A stretch of 64,000 nucleotides of DNA from Paraburkholderia fungorum. GTDB taxonomy: Bacteria; Pseudomonadota; Gammaproteobacteria; Burkholderiales; Burkholderiaceae. The stretch covers positions 186,001 through 250,000 of the forward strand of contig NZ_FNKP01000004.1 of the NCBI RefSeq assembly GCF_900099835.1, in the 5' to 3' direction. Below, piece by piece: positions 33,642 to 41,493 of the stretch (position 1 is its first letter; each line of letters begins with the position of its first letter). The position numbers were made by a program, and so were the translations under genes. A model generated the notes under the pieces. It had not been told where the DNA came from. It was given only the letters and a program-made list of their open reading frames with translations, and searched no databases.

Positions 33642-33734
33642 GAAAAGCGTACATGTTTTCCGTGGCTTTCTACCCGAGGGCAGGGGATCTATAAATGTAT
33701 TGTGGCGATACCTACCGCGTCTCCGACGCATCGA
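33642..33734 (+). promoter_or_regulatory. Shared-architecture promoter C (PRTRC operon)
   Basis: Upstream box GAAAAGC (33642-33648) ... GTTTTCCGTGGC, 54 bp to -10 TGTATT (33696-33701), then ACC-GCGTC / GACGC-ATCGA (33714-33734). Confidence 0.6.
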
Positions 33735-33772
33735 TCCGCCGGCACCCCCGGCAACACGCTGTCAAACCCCAT

Positions 33773-33821
33773 CGGGAACCACTCCCGACCGGGGGCAGGT
33801 TCCCCTCTCTGGAGAACCTGC
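33773..33821 (+). promoter_or_regulatory. Switch-like 5' leader of the ParB gene
   Basis: CGGGA (33773-33777) / TCCCG (33783-33787) hairpin; GGGAACC (33774-33780) can instead pair with GGTTCCC (33798-33804). GCAGGTT (33795-33801), overlapping that element, is perfectly complementary to AACCTGC (33815-33821) just before the ATG and can mask the GGAG ribosome site. Confidence 0.6.
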
Positions 33822-33822
33822 A

Positions 33823-35511
33823 ATGCAACAACCTACTATTGCCCTGAAGCACATCAAAATCGGCCGCAATCCGCGGACTTACTTCGATCCAAAGAAGATG
33901 GCCGAACTCACCGAGTCAATCCGCGAGCGCGGCGTGGACACACCTGTCATCGTGCGGCCGTTGAATGACGTGGATTTCGAACTGATCGCCGGTGGTCGTC
34001 GCTATCGCGCTGCGATGGAGGCACACGGTGAGGAGTATCCGATGCCCGTGTCTGTTCGCGACGTAGACGACGCCGAAGCGCGAATCATTGCGCTGACGGA
34101 AAACTCGCAGCGTGATGATCTCTCTCCCTCGGAAGAGGCGATCGACGCGGCGGAAATGCTTGGCCTCCTGGGCGGCGATCGTGACGAAGTCGCGAAACGC
34201 CTCGGCTGGTCGCGCTCGACGCTCGATAGCCGTCTTGCGCTGATGAACTGCGCTCAAGTGGTTCTCGAAGCGCTGAACACGCGACAGATCACTCTTGGCG
34301 TAGCCGAGCTGCTGGCCGCGCTGTCGAAAGAGAATCAGGAGAAAGTCCTTCCTGTGATCGTCGCAGAAAAGCGGCCAGTGGCCGATGTCCGGAAACTGGT
34401 CGAGAGCGCGTCTTGCGCCCTTGCATCTGCGATATTCGACAAAGCGGACTGCGCGGGATGTCCTCACAACTCGTCGACGCAGGCACAGATGTTCGGCGAA
34501 GCCATTGGAACCGGCAACTGCACGAACCGTGTCTGTTTCACGGAAAAGACCGAGAAACAGCTTGAAACCGTCGCACAGCCGTTGCGCGATGAATTTCAGG
34601 TGGTGCGGATCGTCCGGGCGGGGGATAACAACACGCGCGTGCAGCTTGCCGTTGACGGGTCGAAGGGAGTGGGGCTGGAGCAGGCGAAAGCCTGTCACGG
34701 CTGTGCAAACTACGGCGCCGCGGTGAGCGCATTGCCGGATTCGCTGGGCAAGGTCTATCGCGGGCAATGCTTCGACACCGTCTGCAATATGAAGATGGTC
34801 GGCAAGCGCATCCAGGCTGAGAAGGCCGCCGCTCAACCTGAGAAGTCGGCGGCCGGGAAGGCGAAGGCGGCCGGGAAAGCTAGCAATGGCGCATCGGCAA
34901 GCACCTCGACATCGATCAGTGCATCCACCAGCACATCGACCAACCCGTCGGTCACGGTGATCGCTGAGTCCGAGAAGGTGAAGGCCTACCGCGTCAAGCT
35001 CTGGCGCAAGGCGCTGCGCGCGGATATCGGCGTAAATCACGAACTGGCAAGGCAGTATCTGATTGCCATCGTGCTGAGCGGCTACGCGCGGCAGATCGAC
35101 GACGCGGTGTTTCGCAAGCTGTTTGCACGTATCGCCGAAACTGAGGCGCCGACAGGCAATCTGCCGAAGGCTGTCGAAGCGGTGCAGGCTGCCAGCGAAG
35201 TCGCGCAGGCGAACCTGATGATCGGGATGCTGTTTTCCGCGATCGACGGGCTTGAAGTCGCCAACCTGACGTCACTCTGCAAGACGCACCGTCTGGATCT
35301 GAAGAAGCACTGGAAGCTCGACAAGGAGTTTCTGGAGCTGATCACCAAGTCCGAGATGATGGTGCTGGCCGACGAGATTGGTATTCGTACCGCGCTCGGA
35401 GACAACTTCAAAAAGGTCTTCGGAAAATCGAAGCCTGAAGTTATCGAAGCGTTGCTCAACGTCGATGGCTTCGACTACGAAGGCAAGCTGCCGAAAGTCC
35501 TGAAGTTCTGA
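33823..35511 (+). CDS. PRTRC-system ParB-family protein
   Basis: 562 residues from ATG 33823. N-terminal ParB nuclease-like domain (IGRNPRTYFDPKKMAELTES, PVIVRPL, ELIAGGRRYRAA, ALTENSQRDDLSP) followed by a helix-turn-helix (DEVAKRLGWSRSTLDSRLAL). Residues about 200-330 have cysteine groups (CAGCPHNSS, CHGCANYG, CFDTVCN) typical of the PRTRC ParB subfamily. A Ser/Thr/Lys linker (about 345-385) leads to a helical C-terminal domain (LDLKKHWKLDKEFLELITKS). Likely a DNA-binding partition or silencing protein; first gene of the cassette. Confidence 0.9.
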   Translation: MQQPTIALKHIKIGRNPRTYFDPKKMAELTESIRERGVDTPVIVRPLNDVDFELIAGGRRYRAAMEAHGEEYPMPVSVRDVDDAEARIIALTENSQRDDLSPSEEAIDAAEMLGLLGGDRDEVAKRLGWSRSTLDSRLALMNCAQVVLEALNTRQITLGVAELLAALSKENQEKVLPVIVAEKRPVADVRKLVESASCALASAIFDKADCAGCPHNSSTQAQMFGEAIGTGNCTNRVCFTEKTEKQLETVAQPLRDEFQVVRIVRAGDNNTRVQLAVDGSKGVGLEQAKACHGCANYGAAVSALPDSLGKVYRGQCFDTVCNMKMVGKRIQAEKAAAQPEKSAAGKAKAAGKASNGASASTSTSISASTSTSTNPSVTVIAESEKVKAYRVKLWRKALRADIGVNHELARQYLIAIVLSGYARQIDDAVFRKLFARIAETEAPTGNLPKAVEAVQAASEVAQANLMIGMLFSAIDGLEVANLTSLCKTHRLDLKKHWKLDKEFLELITKSEMMVLADEIGIRTALGDNFKKVFGKSKPEVIEALLNVDGFDYEGKLPKVLKF

Positions 35512-35593
35512 TTTTCCCCGCGCGTACGCGCTCGACACTTTCCCCCCTCTATACGCCGCGCTCGCGCGGCATTCCCTATTTGTGGAGTTATTC
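35512..35593 (+). promoter_or_regulatory. Leader between ParB and PRTRC protein E
   Basis: Contains the hairpin GCCGCGC / GCGCGGC and the ribosome-site region ATTCCCTATTT..GTGGAGTTATTC, nearly repeated before the 46862 gene (ATTCCCTATTT..TTGGAGTTATCC). Confidence 0.45.
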
Positions 35594-36079
35594 ATGTTTC
35601 AACAACTCGAAGCGCTGGTGCGAGCCAGCGGCAAGCTGCAGATTACACTGAAGATGGACAACGACCGGATGGCTGTGGTGATCGTTCCACAGGGCGACGG
35701 AAAGGAAGCTGCGTTGCGTCAGCCGCTCGTGCTGATTGCCACGCCGGCTGAACTGGATGACGGTTTCGCTGCGGCGGTTCTGTCGTACTCGTCGGTGCAT
35801 GCCTCGCTTTCCGAGCAGGTCGCGGTCACTGCGGCGATCCTGCAGGAAGCGGAAAAGAGTCAGGCGTCGAAAGCGCAGAAGTCTCTTGCCAAGGCAGGCA
35901 CGCCTTCGAAGAAAGCCGTCACGGTGGACGACGAAGGGGACAACGATGGTGACGGTAACAACAGCGATGAGAAGGGCGACAGCCCTGAAGCATCGCCGTC
36001 CCAATTGAACTCTGCTGCAGACCCGACACCGGGCAACGCTGCGGGAACCGATCTGTTCGCATTGCTCGGCGGAGAGTAA
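35594..36079 (+). CDS. PRTRC system protein E
   Basis: 161 residues from ATG 35594. The first about 85 residues are globular (MFQQLEALVRASGKLQITLK, LIATPAELDDGF), then a helix with many Lys/Ala, an acidic stretch (DDEGDNDGDGNNSDEKGD) and a C-terminal tail TDLFALLGGE. Size, tail and position right after the PRTRC ParB fit protein E of this cassette. Molecular role unknown. The stop is 3 bp before the next ATG. Confidence 0.8.
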   Translation: MFQQLEALVRASGKLQITLKMDNDRMAVVIVPQGDGKEAALRQPLVLIATPAELDDGFAAAVLSYSSVHASLSEQVAVTAAILQEAEKSQASKAQKSLAKAGTPSKKAVTVDDEGDNDGDGNNSDEKGDSPEASPSQLNSAADPTPGNAAGTDLFALLGGE

Positions 36080-36082
36080 GCC

Positions 36083-36301
36083 ATGTCCATCTCAATCGCC
36101 AAGCTGGTCCGCGAGTTCGCTTACAACGATGTCAAATTCGTTGATCCCGGTCCCACATTTTCTCCCGAAGAAGTGCGCGACCTGTATTCCGCCCAGTACC
36201 CGGAGTTGACGACGGCCGCAATCGAAGGTCCTGTCTACGACGCCGATATCGCCCGCTACACGTTCCGGCGTGCTGCGGGCGCGAAGGGTAGCGATGCGTA
36301 A
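36083..36301 (+). CDS. PRTRC system protein C (ubiquitin-like)
   Basis: 72 residues: starts MSISIAKLVREFAYNDVKFV, then a middle SPEEVRDLYSAQYPELTTA and a late YTFRRAAGAKG. In PRTRC cassettes protein C is assigned a ubiquitin-like beta-grasp fold. Presence of E1-like, E2-like and JAMM proteins in the same operon supports it as the modifier. The tail after RRAA is GAKGSDA, with no diglycine end, so processing would need removal of residues. Directly follows protein E. Confidence 0.8.
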   Translation: MSISIAKLVREFAYNDVKFVDPGPTFSPEEVRDLYSAQYPELTTAAIEGPVYDADIARYTFRRAAGAKGSDA

Positions 36302-36353
36302 GCGCGCACTGATGCAGAGCCTCGCTGAAGAAGCGTCGACCACTTCCAATGAA

Positions 36354-36377
36354 CCGCCCGAAAGGGCGGCTTTTTTT
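36354..36377 (+). terminator. Hairpin terminator between PRTRC C and F
   Basis: CCGCCC (36354-36359), GAAA loop, GGGCGG (36364-36369), then seven T. It lies inside the cassette, 20 bp before the protein F start, so it may tune the ratio of upstream to downstream genes. Confidence 0.75.
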
Positions 36378-36397
36378 CATGACAAGGAGATCGAGCA

Positions 36398-37558
36398 ATG
36401 TTCTTCGATCCTCGGCAATCTGGTGAGGACGTCGCTATCAACGGGACGCTCTGGCAACCAGCGGGCAGTACCTCTTCCCGACGTCGACCTGCCCATGATT
36501 TTCTGAGTCTGCCCGATGTGTCGCGCGCAGTGCCGGCGAGACCTAAAGTCAGATATCAGGCGGATCGTGAGCTGGCGGCGCAGGCGCATCGTCACTTCGA
36601 GGCGGGCGTGCTGCGGGCATCGGACGTCAAGGACTATAGCGGTGCTGGAGACGCCGTGGCCCAGGCGCTGTTTGCCTGGGTGACCCGGCAATCCGGCTCG
36701 CTCAGACGGCTGTCTTTCAAGCCAGCGCTATTCGACGTCGAAGCCGTTCGCGAACAGACTACGTATCACGAAGGCGACACCGATTTCGATGCCTCGTCCG
36801 CACTGTATCTCGGGATCCAAACGCCGGAAGACTACATCTACGTGATGGAGGGCCGTGCGGCGCAGCTGCAGGCGGCACATCCGCGCCTGCTTGCGAGCGC
36901 ACTGATCCTGATCAACCGCGCATCGTTCCGTACCTTGATCATGCGCACACCCGATGATTTCCTGGGGCTGTTCGCTCAGTGGCATTGGGATGGCGACCCG
37001 CACACTACCGACGAAGACGCGGCCGAATTGCTCGCCGACCGCTTTGGCGACGACGAGAACGAGATCGCGCACTTTCTTCCGTCCGTTGTCCGGGATGAAC
37101 TCTGTCCCGACAGCATGGTGATCGGCCGGTTTGATCAGCGTCGCAACCGTTGGCGAACGTTCAACGCGCTCGGTATCCAGTCGCTTCGGCAACTGGCGTG
37201 GCGACAGACCGGCTGGATCCGGCAACTGTGTGCGGAACTGGAGGAGCTGACGCTGCTCCTTTCGCGCGCAGGTGAGAGTCAACTGTTCGACTGGGCGTTC
37301 CGGCCCGAAACGGTCTATGCGGCCACATCGATCGCTGCGTGCGAAAGCGGGCATGTGAATGATGTGCTCGATACGCATTACGACTACTTCAGCAACGGCG
37401 GCGATGGATCCCTCTTTCACGGATTCGTCGCGCTCGCCAATGATCCCGTCGCCATCCGCAAGCAGTACGCGGACTGGTCGCTCGGATTTTCCATTCTTCG
37501 TCAGGTTGATCGCGTTGCCGCGCTCATCTCGTACGATCCACAGGACCCTTCCCGATGA
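36398..37558 (+). CDS. PRTRC system protein F
   Basis: 386 residues, ATG preceded by AAGGAG. Mostly helical, acidic middle (WDGDPHTTDEDAAELLADRF), with conserved-looking LFDWAFRPETVYAA near residue 300. No catalytic motif recognised. Place in the cassette and length fit protein F. Its stop overlaps the ATG of protein B by 4 bp. Confidence 0.75.
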   Translation: MFFDPRQSGEDVAINGTLWQPAGSTSSRRRPAHDFLSLPDVSRAVPARPKVRYQADRELAAQAHRHFEAGVLRASDVKDYSGAGDAVAQALFAWVTRQSGSLRRLSFKPALFDVEAVREQTTYHEGDTDFDASSALYLGIQTPEDYIYVMEGRAAQLQAAHPRLLASALILINRASFRTLIMRTPDDFLGLFAQWHWDGDPHTTDEDAAELLADRFGDDENEIAHFLPSVVRDELCPDSMVIGRFDQRRNRWRTFNALGIQSLRQLAWRQTGWIRQLCAELEELTLLLSRAGESQLFDWAFRPETVYAATSIAACESGHVNDVLDTHYDYFSNGGDGSLFHGFVALANDPVAIRKQYADWSLGFSILRQVDRVAALISYDPQDPSR

Positions 37559-38277
37559 AAAATGTCCATCTTTCCACTGGTCGCTCGATGGAGCTGTCGG
37601 TGACCAGCGCAATTCTTCTTTATTCCCATACGGGCGGCAATCCGGTCTACGCGACGGTGCACCCGGTCACTCATCAGGGCAAGCGCCCGGTCATTGGCGC
37701 AGGCAGGCCCGTGAACCGGCAGGCTCTTTTCACGGCCATGGATTCGCTGGCTGAGCGGTGCGCGTTGAAGGGCCAGTTTTTGCCCGAAACGGTGTTGTCA
37801 GTTGATCAGACCTCGATCACCTGGTGGTGCCGGCCGGGCATGCGCCGAGTTTTCTTTCAATGCAAGGAGCTTGGCAACGTCAGCGCGGTTGTGCCGCATC
37901 CCGGGCTGATCTTCCAGGCACGTCAATCTGGCTTTTATGTCTTCGCGCTCGATGGCTGTACGCGTCCGACGCCTGACACGGCGGTTTTCGAGCCGCCGTA
38001 CTTCAACACATGGGACCGGGGCAGCATCTGTATTGGTTCCGCTCAGGTACCCGATCGCATCGACGTCCAGTCGACAGCAGGCTGGGAGAAGGGCTTTTTC
38101 GAATCCGCGTTCACTCATCCGAATGCAGGAGGCAAGCGCGTTAATCACCCGCGAGGGGAATACGCGTTCTGGAAGGAGATGCTGGCCGGCCAGTACGGCG
38201 AGCTGTTCCCCCTGCAATGTCTCGTCCCTATGAATCTGACACTCGGCGATCTGATCGCGCGAGGCTCACGAGGTTAA
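37555..38277 (+). CDS. PRTRC system protein B (E2-like)
   Basis: 240 residues. PRTRC B is placed in the E2/UBC superfamily. Here the expected active-site region is visible: PPYFNTWDRGSICIGSAQVP with Cys159 following a Gly/Ser turn, comparable to the G-x-I-C of E2 enzymes. N-terminal beta-rich part (AILLYSHTGGNPVYAT), C-terminal helical part (YAFWKEMLAGQYGELFP). It would accept an activated modifier from the ThiF protein. ATGA overlap with protein F; 2 bp gap to protein A. Confidence 0.8.
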   Translation: MKNVHLSTGRSMELSVTSAILLYSHTGGNPVYATVHPVTHQGKRPVIGAGRPVNRQALFTAMDSLAERCALKGQFLPETVLSVDQTSITWWCRPGMRRVFFQCKELGNVSAVVPHPGLIFQARQSGFYVFALDGCTRPTPDTAVFEPPYFNTWDRGSICIGSAQVPDRIDVQSTAGWEKGFFESAFTHPNAGGKRVNHPRGEYAFWKEMLAGQYGELFPLQCLVPMNLTLGDLIARGSRG

Positions 38278-38279
38278 AC

Positions 38280-38921
38280 ATGAATATTCTTGATCTGACG
38301 TTGCAGCGCTCGTTTCCGACCGTCATGGTCCCCCGGGCAGAACCCGTTGCGGCAATGGAGTCGGCCGGTGAGCGATTGCTCATTGCCGAAAACGGCGTAT
38401 TTCTTGAAATCCGCCGCAGCTGGATCAGTCTGGTGCGGCGTATCGCCCAGTTCGATGTCCAGACGCCTGTGCCGTATGGGCGCGCTGCCGAATCGACAGC
38501 GGTGTGCTTCGGCAGTATTCCGGCCGAGCTTGTCGGCCAGTTTTCAGCGATGGCGCGCAAGGCCGTTCCCAACGAAACCGGAGCATGGATCGTCTGGAGC
38601 GCGTCGACACGCGCATTCAGGCTCGTCCCGGTGCTTATCATTTCCCACGATGCAGGTTCGCTGAAGTATGAGCGGCCTTCACTGTCGGGCGACGAGGTCC
38701 TTGTCGTTGACTGCCATTCACATGGCCGGCATCCAGCGTACTTCTCGGCGACGGACAACGAGGACGACCGGCACGACGTGAAAATGGCGCTCGTGATCGG
38801 CAACTGTGACAGGCCGCAGCCGAGTATCGCGGCGCGCTTGTGTGCAAAGGGCATCTTCGAAGAGTCCGCGCGTGTCCCGTCGGCCTGGTATCAGGCCGTC
38901 CGGGAATCGGAGGCAGCATGA
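38280..38921 (+). CDS. PRTRC system protein A (JAMM/JAB metallopeptidase)
   Basis: 213 residues from ATG 38280. A full JAMM motif is present: Glu99 in PNETGAWIV, then His146-x-His148, seven residues, Ser156-x-x-Asp159 (CHSHGRHPAYFSATD). JAMM peptidases cleave ubiquitin-like modifiers from targets or trim them to maturity, using zinc. All metal ligands are there, so it should be active. ATGA overlap with the ThiF gene. Confidence 0.85.
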   Translation: MNILDLTLQRSFPTVMVPRAEPVAAMESAGERLLIAENGVFLEIRRSWISLVRRIAQFDVQTPVPYGRAAESTAVCFGSIPAELVGQFSAMARKAVPNETGAWIVWSASTRAFRLVPVLIISHDAGSLKYERPSLSGDEVLVVDCHSHGRHPAYFSATDNEDDRHDVKMALVIGNCDRPQPSIAARLCAKGIFEESARVPSAWYQAVRESEAA

Positions 38922-39751
38922 CGGAAATCACGGTTCATCAGATTCCGTCACATATGCCAGAACGCCCATGGCGCGTTGTCGTTGTCGGTGCGGGGGGAAC
39001 CGGTAGTGCTGTTCTCCCGTGCCTTGCGCGCCTGCACCACGCGATGGTGGAGCTGGGTCACCCCGGTGGCATCGATTGCACGGTGTTCGATGATGATGTG
39101 GTCAGCCCCACCAATGTCGGACGGCAGGGCTTTTATCCGAACGACGTCGGCAACTATAAGGCATCGCTCATCGTCAACCGGTTGAACATGCTCATGGGTA
39201 CGAACTGGCGCGCTGTCACCCAACGTCTGACCGGGCGAACAGCGATGTTCAACGTGGATCTGGTCATCGGCTGCGTGGATACGAGGTCCGCACGCAAGAC
39301 TATCCTGGAGGCGATCGAAGGAACCACGACTTACTATCTCGATTGCGGTAACGACACCGACCGGGGGCAGGTGATCCTCGGGCAGATGATGCCCAAGGTT
39401 GCCCGCCAGAAGTACCCGCATCGTTTGCCGCACGTCGGTGAGCTGTTCCCCGACCTCGTCGATCCGTCTCTGGACGCGGCAGACGAGGCGCCGTCCTGTT
39501 CCATGGCCGACGCACTGCGCAAGCAGTCTCTGGTCATCAACTCGGCCATCGCGGTACAGGCGTTCAATCTGCTATGGACCCTGTACCGCACCGGCTCGCT
39601 CTCGTACTCGGGCGTGTTCGTGAACCTCAACACGGGGCGCACGAATCCTATCCCGATCAACGCAGCGACCTGGGCCCGTTTCGGATACAAAGCGCCACTG
39701 CCGAAGTTGAAGAAGGCTCGAAAGAGTCGGAAAGCCCAGGCGGCAGCGTGA
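38918..39751 (+). CDS. PRTRC system ThiF-family (E1-like) protein
   Basis: 277 residues from ATG 38918. Rossmann nucleotide loop GAGGTGS (24-30), then VFDDDVVSPTNVGRQ (57-70) with the Asp and the N-x-x-R-Q motif of E1/ThiF/MoeB enzymes that adenylate a C-terminal glycine. A cysteine in EAPSCSMADAL (Cys194) is a candidate thioester site. C-terminal basic tail (LKKARKSRKAQ). It should activate protein C or a related modifier. Followed by a strong terminator. Confidence 0.85.
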   Translation: MTEITVHQIPSHMPERPWRVVVVGAGGTGSAVLPCLARLHHAMVELGHPGGIDCTVFDDDVVSPTNVGRQGFYPNDVGNYKASLIVNRLNMLMGTNWRAVTQRLTGRTAMFNVDLVIGCVDTRSARKTILEAIEGTTTYYLDCGNDTDRGQVILGQMMPKVARQKYPHRLPHVGELFPDLVDPSLDAADEAPSCSMADALRKQSLVINSAIAVQAFNLLWTLYRTGSLSYSGVFVNLNTGRTNPIPINAATWARFGYKAPLPKLKKARKSRKAQAAA

Positions 39752-39803
39752 ATGTGGCACTCTGCTGTATCCAGTGCCATCGAGCGTGAATCAACTTCAA
39801 ACG

Positions 39804-39839
39804 AGCGCCGCTTCCTTCGGGAAAGCGGCGCTTTTTTTT
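39804..39839 (+). terminator. Terminator of the PRTRC operon
   Basis: AGCGCCGCTTCC, TTCG loop, GGAAAGCGGCGCT (ends about 39831), then eight T. Confidence 0.9.
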
Positions 39840-39859
39840 CGTCGTCCGCGGGGATCGGC

Positions 39860-39947
39860 GAAAGGTGGTCTCATTTCTTGAGGTTTCCGTCGTGGGCATG
39901 ACAGGTGCTTTCGTAGACTGTCCCTATTCCCCGCGCTTTAGCGCATC
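39860..39947 (+). promoter_or_regulatory. Shared-architecture promoter F
   Basis: Upstream box GAAAGG (39860-39865) ... TTTCTTGAGGTTTCC, 54 bp to -10 TAGACT (39914-39919), then CCGCGC / GCGC-ATCGA (39931-39948). A hairpin GAGCACTCAGG / CCTGAGTGCTC and two more follow in the leader. Confidence 0.6.
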
Positions 39948-40037
39948 GAACGAGCACTCAGGTTATACCTGAGTGCTCATACCTTGGACCGGCGAACGCC
40001 GGTCATCCACGACAGGCTTGCGCCTGTCTATCACCCA

Positions 40038-40084
40038 GTTGGGAGCCAATCCCAACGGGACCAGGCTCCCTTTTTTTTGGAGCC
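40038..40084 (+). promoter_or_regulatory. Switch-like 5' leader of the 40090 gene, with T8 tract
   Basis: Hairpin GTTGGGA (40038-40044) / TCCCAAC (40050-40056). GGGAGCC (40041-40047) can instead pair with GGCTCCC (40064-40070), and that stem is followed by eight T, a terminator shape. GGCTCC is also complementary to GGAGCC (40079-40084), the ribosome site. Both transcription and translation control are possible. Confidence 0.65.
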
Positions 40085-40089
40085 ACACC

Positions 40090-40374
40090 ATGCCGCAAGA
40101 AATCATCAAGTCCGCAGACCTCCTCAAATCCCTGGCAATCGCCAGCGATCCCGACAAGGTCCCGGAAATGTGGGGCTTTTGCGTCAACGATCGTGTTTCC
40201 GCACAAGCCGTTGCAACTTTGCCTGTCAGCACGTTTGGTGGCTCCATTCTGTGTTTGTGGAGCGACGGAACGGCAACAGTGAAGTTTGACCATCAAATCC
40301 CGTTTGACGCCGAGCGTGAACTGGTCCATTGCGGTCGTGTCGATTTGCATTACCTCACCCGCATTTCGTCGTAA
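40090..40374 (+). CDS. Plasmid protein, function unknown
   Basis: 94 residues from ATG 40090, GGAG upstream. Compact beta-rich look in the second half (GGSILCLWSDGTATVKFDHQ, GRVDLHYLTRIS). Transcribed from promoter F. No family recognised. Confidence 0.6.
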   Translation: MPQEIIKSADLLKSLAIASDPDKVPEMWGFCVNDRVSAQAVATLPVSTFGGSILCLWSDGTATVKFDHQIPFDAERELVHCGRVDLHYLTRISS

Positions 40375-40428
40375 CCGCGTCTGTTCAAGGCTTCAGGTGT
40401 AACCCACCTGAAGCACTCATCCTATTTT

Positions 40429-40475
40429 GTTGGGAGCCAATCCCAACGGGAACCGGCTCCCGCTTTTCGAGGAGC
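40429..40475 (+). promoter_or_regulatory. Switch-like 5' leader of the 40482 gene
   Basis: Near-copy of the leader at 40038: GTTGGGA (40429-40435) / TCCCAAC (40441-40447), GGGAGCC (40432-40438) against GGCTCCC (40455-40461), and GGAGC ribosome site (40471-40475). A CTTCAGGTG / CACCTGAAG-type hairpin precedes it. Confidence 0.65.
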
Positions 40476-40481
40476 TGTCCC

Positions 40482-40871
40482 ATGTCGAATCTCAATCAGA
40501 CGCCCGCGGCCGTTTCGGTCAAGTTTTCCCTGATCGTTGCTGCTGTTCTCGTCCTTATCGGGTGTGCACTGGTCGTTTTTGGCTGCGCTTCTGAAGCGCA
40601 CTACCAACTTGACCTGCTGCGTGCCTCTGGTGCTGGAGCCGTCGACGCGTATCTGTCGCAGGTCACTTCGCATCAGTTGTCTTTCGCTGCGTTCATGGTC
40701 GAGTCCGTCACCGGACACTGCTATGCCCGTGGCGCGTTCCTGCAGGGCGTTGGATTCTGGTTTGTCTTCGTTCTCGCCCCCGCCACGATTGTGCTGCAAA
40801 GCGCACTGCGTCGGTTTGTGGTGCGTGATCAAGGCGCAAACCGACCCCAGCGTCTCATTGCTGCTCACTGA
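40482..40871 (+). CDS. Two-span membrane protein, function unknown
   Basis: 129 residues from ATG 40482. Hydrophobic spans at about 13-35 (FSLIVAAVLVLIGCALVVFG) and 89-107 (FWFVFVLAPATIVLQSAL) with a soluble loop of about 50 residues containing a cysteine. Basic C-terminus. No family recognised. Confidence 0.6.
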   Translation: MSNLNQTPAAVSVKFSLIVAAVLVLIGCALVVFGCASEAHYQLDLLRASGAGAVDAYLSQVTSHQLSFAAFMVESVTGHCYARGAFLQGVGFWFVFVLAPATIVLQSALRRFVVRDQGANRPQRLIAAH

Positions 40872-40885
40872 TTAAAAATTTCTTT

Positions 40886-40938
40886 CCCGTCAGGGCAACC
40901 TCCCTGACGGGATGGTTGCCCCTTTCTCGTTGAGGCAA
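40886..40938 (+). promoter_or_regulatory. Switch-like 5' leader of the lipoprotein gene
   Basis: Stem CCCGTCAGG (40886-40894) / CCTGACGGG (40903-40911) with GCAACC in the loop. GGGCAACC (40893-40900) is perfectly complementary to GGTTGCCC (40914-40921), so a pseudoknot or an alternative stem can form; GGCAA (40934-40938) near the start codon competes for the same partner. Confidence 0.65.
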
Positions 40939-40942
40939 TCAA

Positions 40943-41404
40943 ATGTTCAAGATCATCGTCAGTCTCGTTCTCGCATCCATGTTGTCGGCTTGCGCTGGTG
41001 TCGACTTCGGTTCTCCGAACACGTATCAACGCTACGACGTTCAGCGTGCGGGCACGGTTGAAGAAGGCACCGTCATCCGCACTCGCGCAATCACGATCGA
41101 AGCCAGCCAGGATAACTCGGGGCTGACTTCGCTGATCAGCGCGGGCGTAGGTGCCTTCCTCGGCAGCCGCACGATCGGTAACGGTTCTGGCCGCTACATC
41201 GCTGGCGCGCTGTCTGGCGCCGCGACAGGCTTCGTCACCCAGAAGGTCTCGCAGGTCCTGTCGCAGCACTCCGGCCTCGAGATCATTGTGCGTCGAAGCT
41301 CGGGCGGCAATGTGGTCATCGCTCAACCTGATGACCAGCAGTTTGCACCGGGCGAGCACGTGCTTCTCGTCTCGACCAATTCGGGTCTGCGCGTCACGCA
41401 CTGA
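40943..41404 (+). CDS. Glycine-zipper lipoprotein (SlyB/Pcp-like)
   Basis: 153 residues. Lipoprotein signal with lipobox LSAC (about 14-17). A glycine-zipper stretch (LISAGVGAFLGSRTIGNG, YIAGALSGAATGFV) as in SlyB/PCP outer-membrane lipoproteins. C-terminal beta-rich part (GLEIIVRRSSGGNVVIAQPD). Expected in the outer membrane. Chromosomal SlyB-like proteins protect the envelope; the plasmid copy's role is unknown. Confidence 0.8.
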   Translation: MFKIIVSLVLASMLSACAGVDFGSPNTYQRYDVQRAGTVEEGTVIRTRAITIEASQDNSGLTSLISAGVGAFLGSRTIGNGSGRYIAGALSGAATGFVTQKVSQVLSQHSGLEIIVRRSSGGNVVIAQPDDQQFAPGEHVLLVSTNSGLRVTH

Positions 41405-41443
41405 CCTGTACTAACGCCGGCAATTCCGGCCCATTCCTTCATC

Positions 41444-41478
41444 GCGAGGCGTCCCGTAGAGGACGCCTCGCTTTTTTT
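41444..41478 (+). terminator. Strong terminator hairpin just before the 41494 gene
   Basis: GCGAGGCGTCC (41444-41454) / GGACGCCTCGC (41461-41471), then seven T, 16 bp before the next start codon. Confidence 0.85.
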
Positions 41479-41493
41479 ATTTCCGAGGTATTC

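Noticed and set aside
34994..35275. Antisense frames inside the PRTRC ParB gene
   Set aside because: Arg/Ser-rich shadows of the coding strand.
36294..36506. Frame starting MRKRALMQSLAEEAS, overlapping the end of PRTRC C
   Set aside because: It reads straight through the terminator hairpin at 36354 and into the protein F gene in another frame.
39173..39190. Further copy of the TCAACCGGTTGA palindrome inside the ThiF gene
   Set aside because: It lies in coding sequence without the rest of the 63-bp repeat, so probably coincidence.
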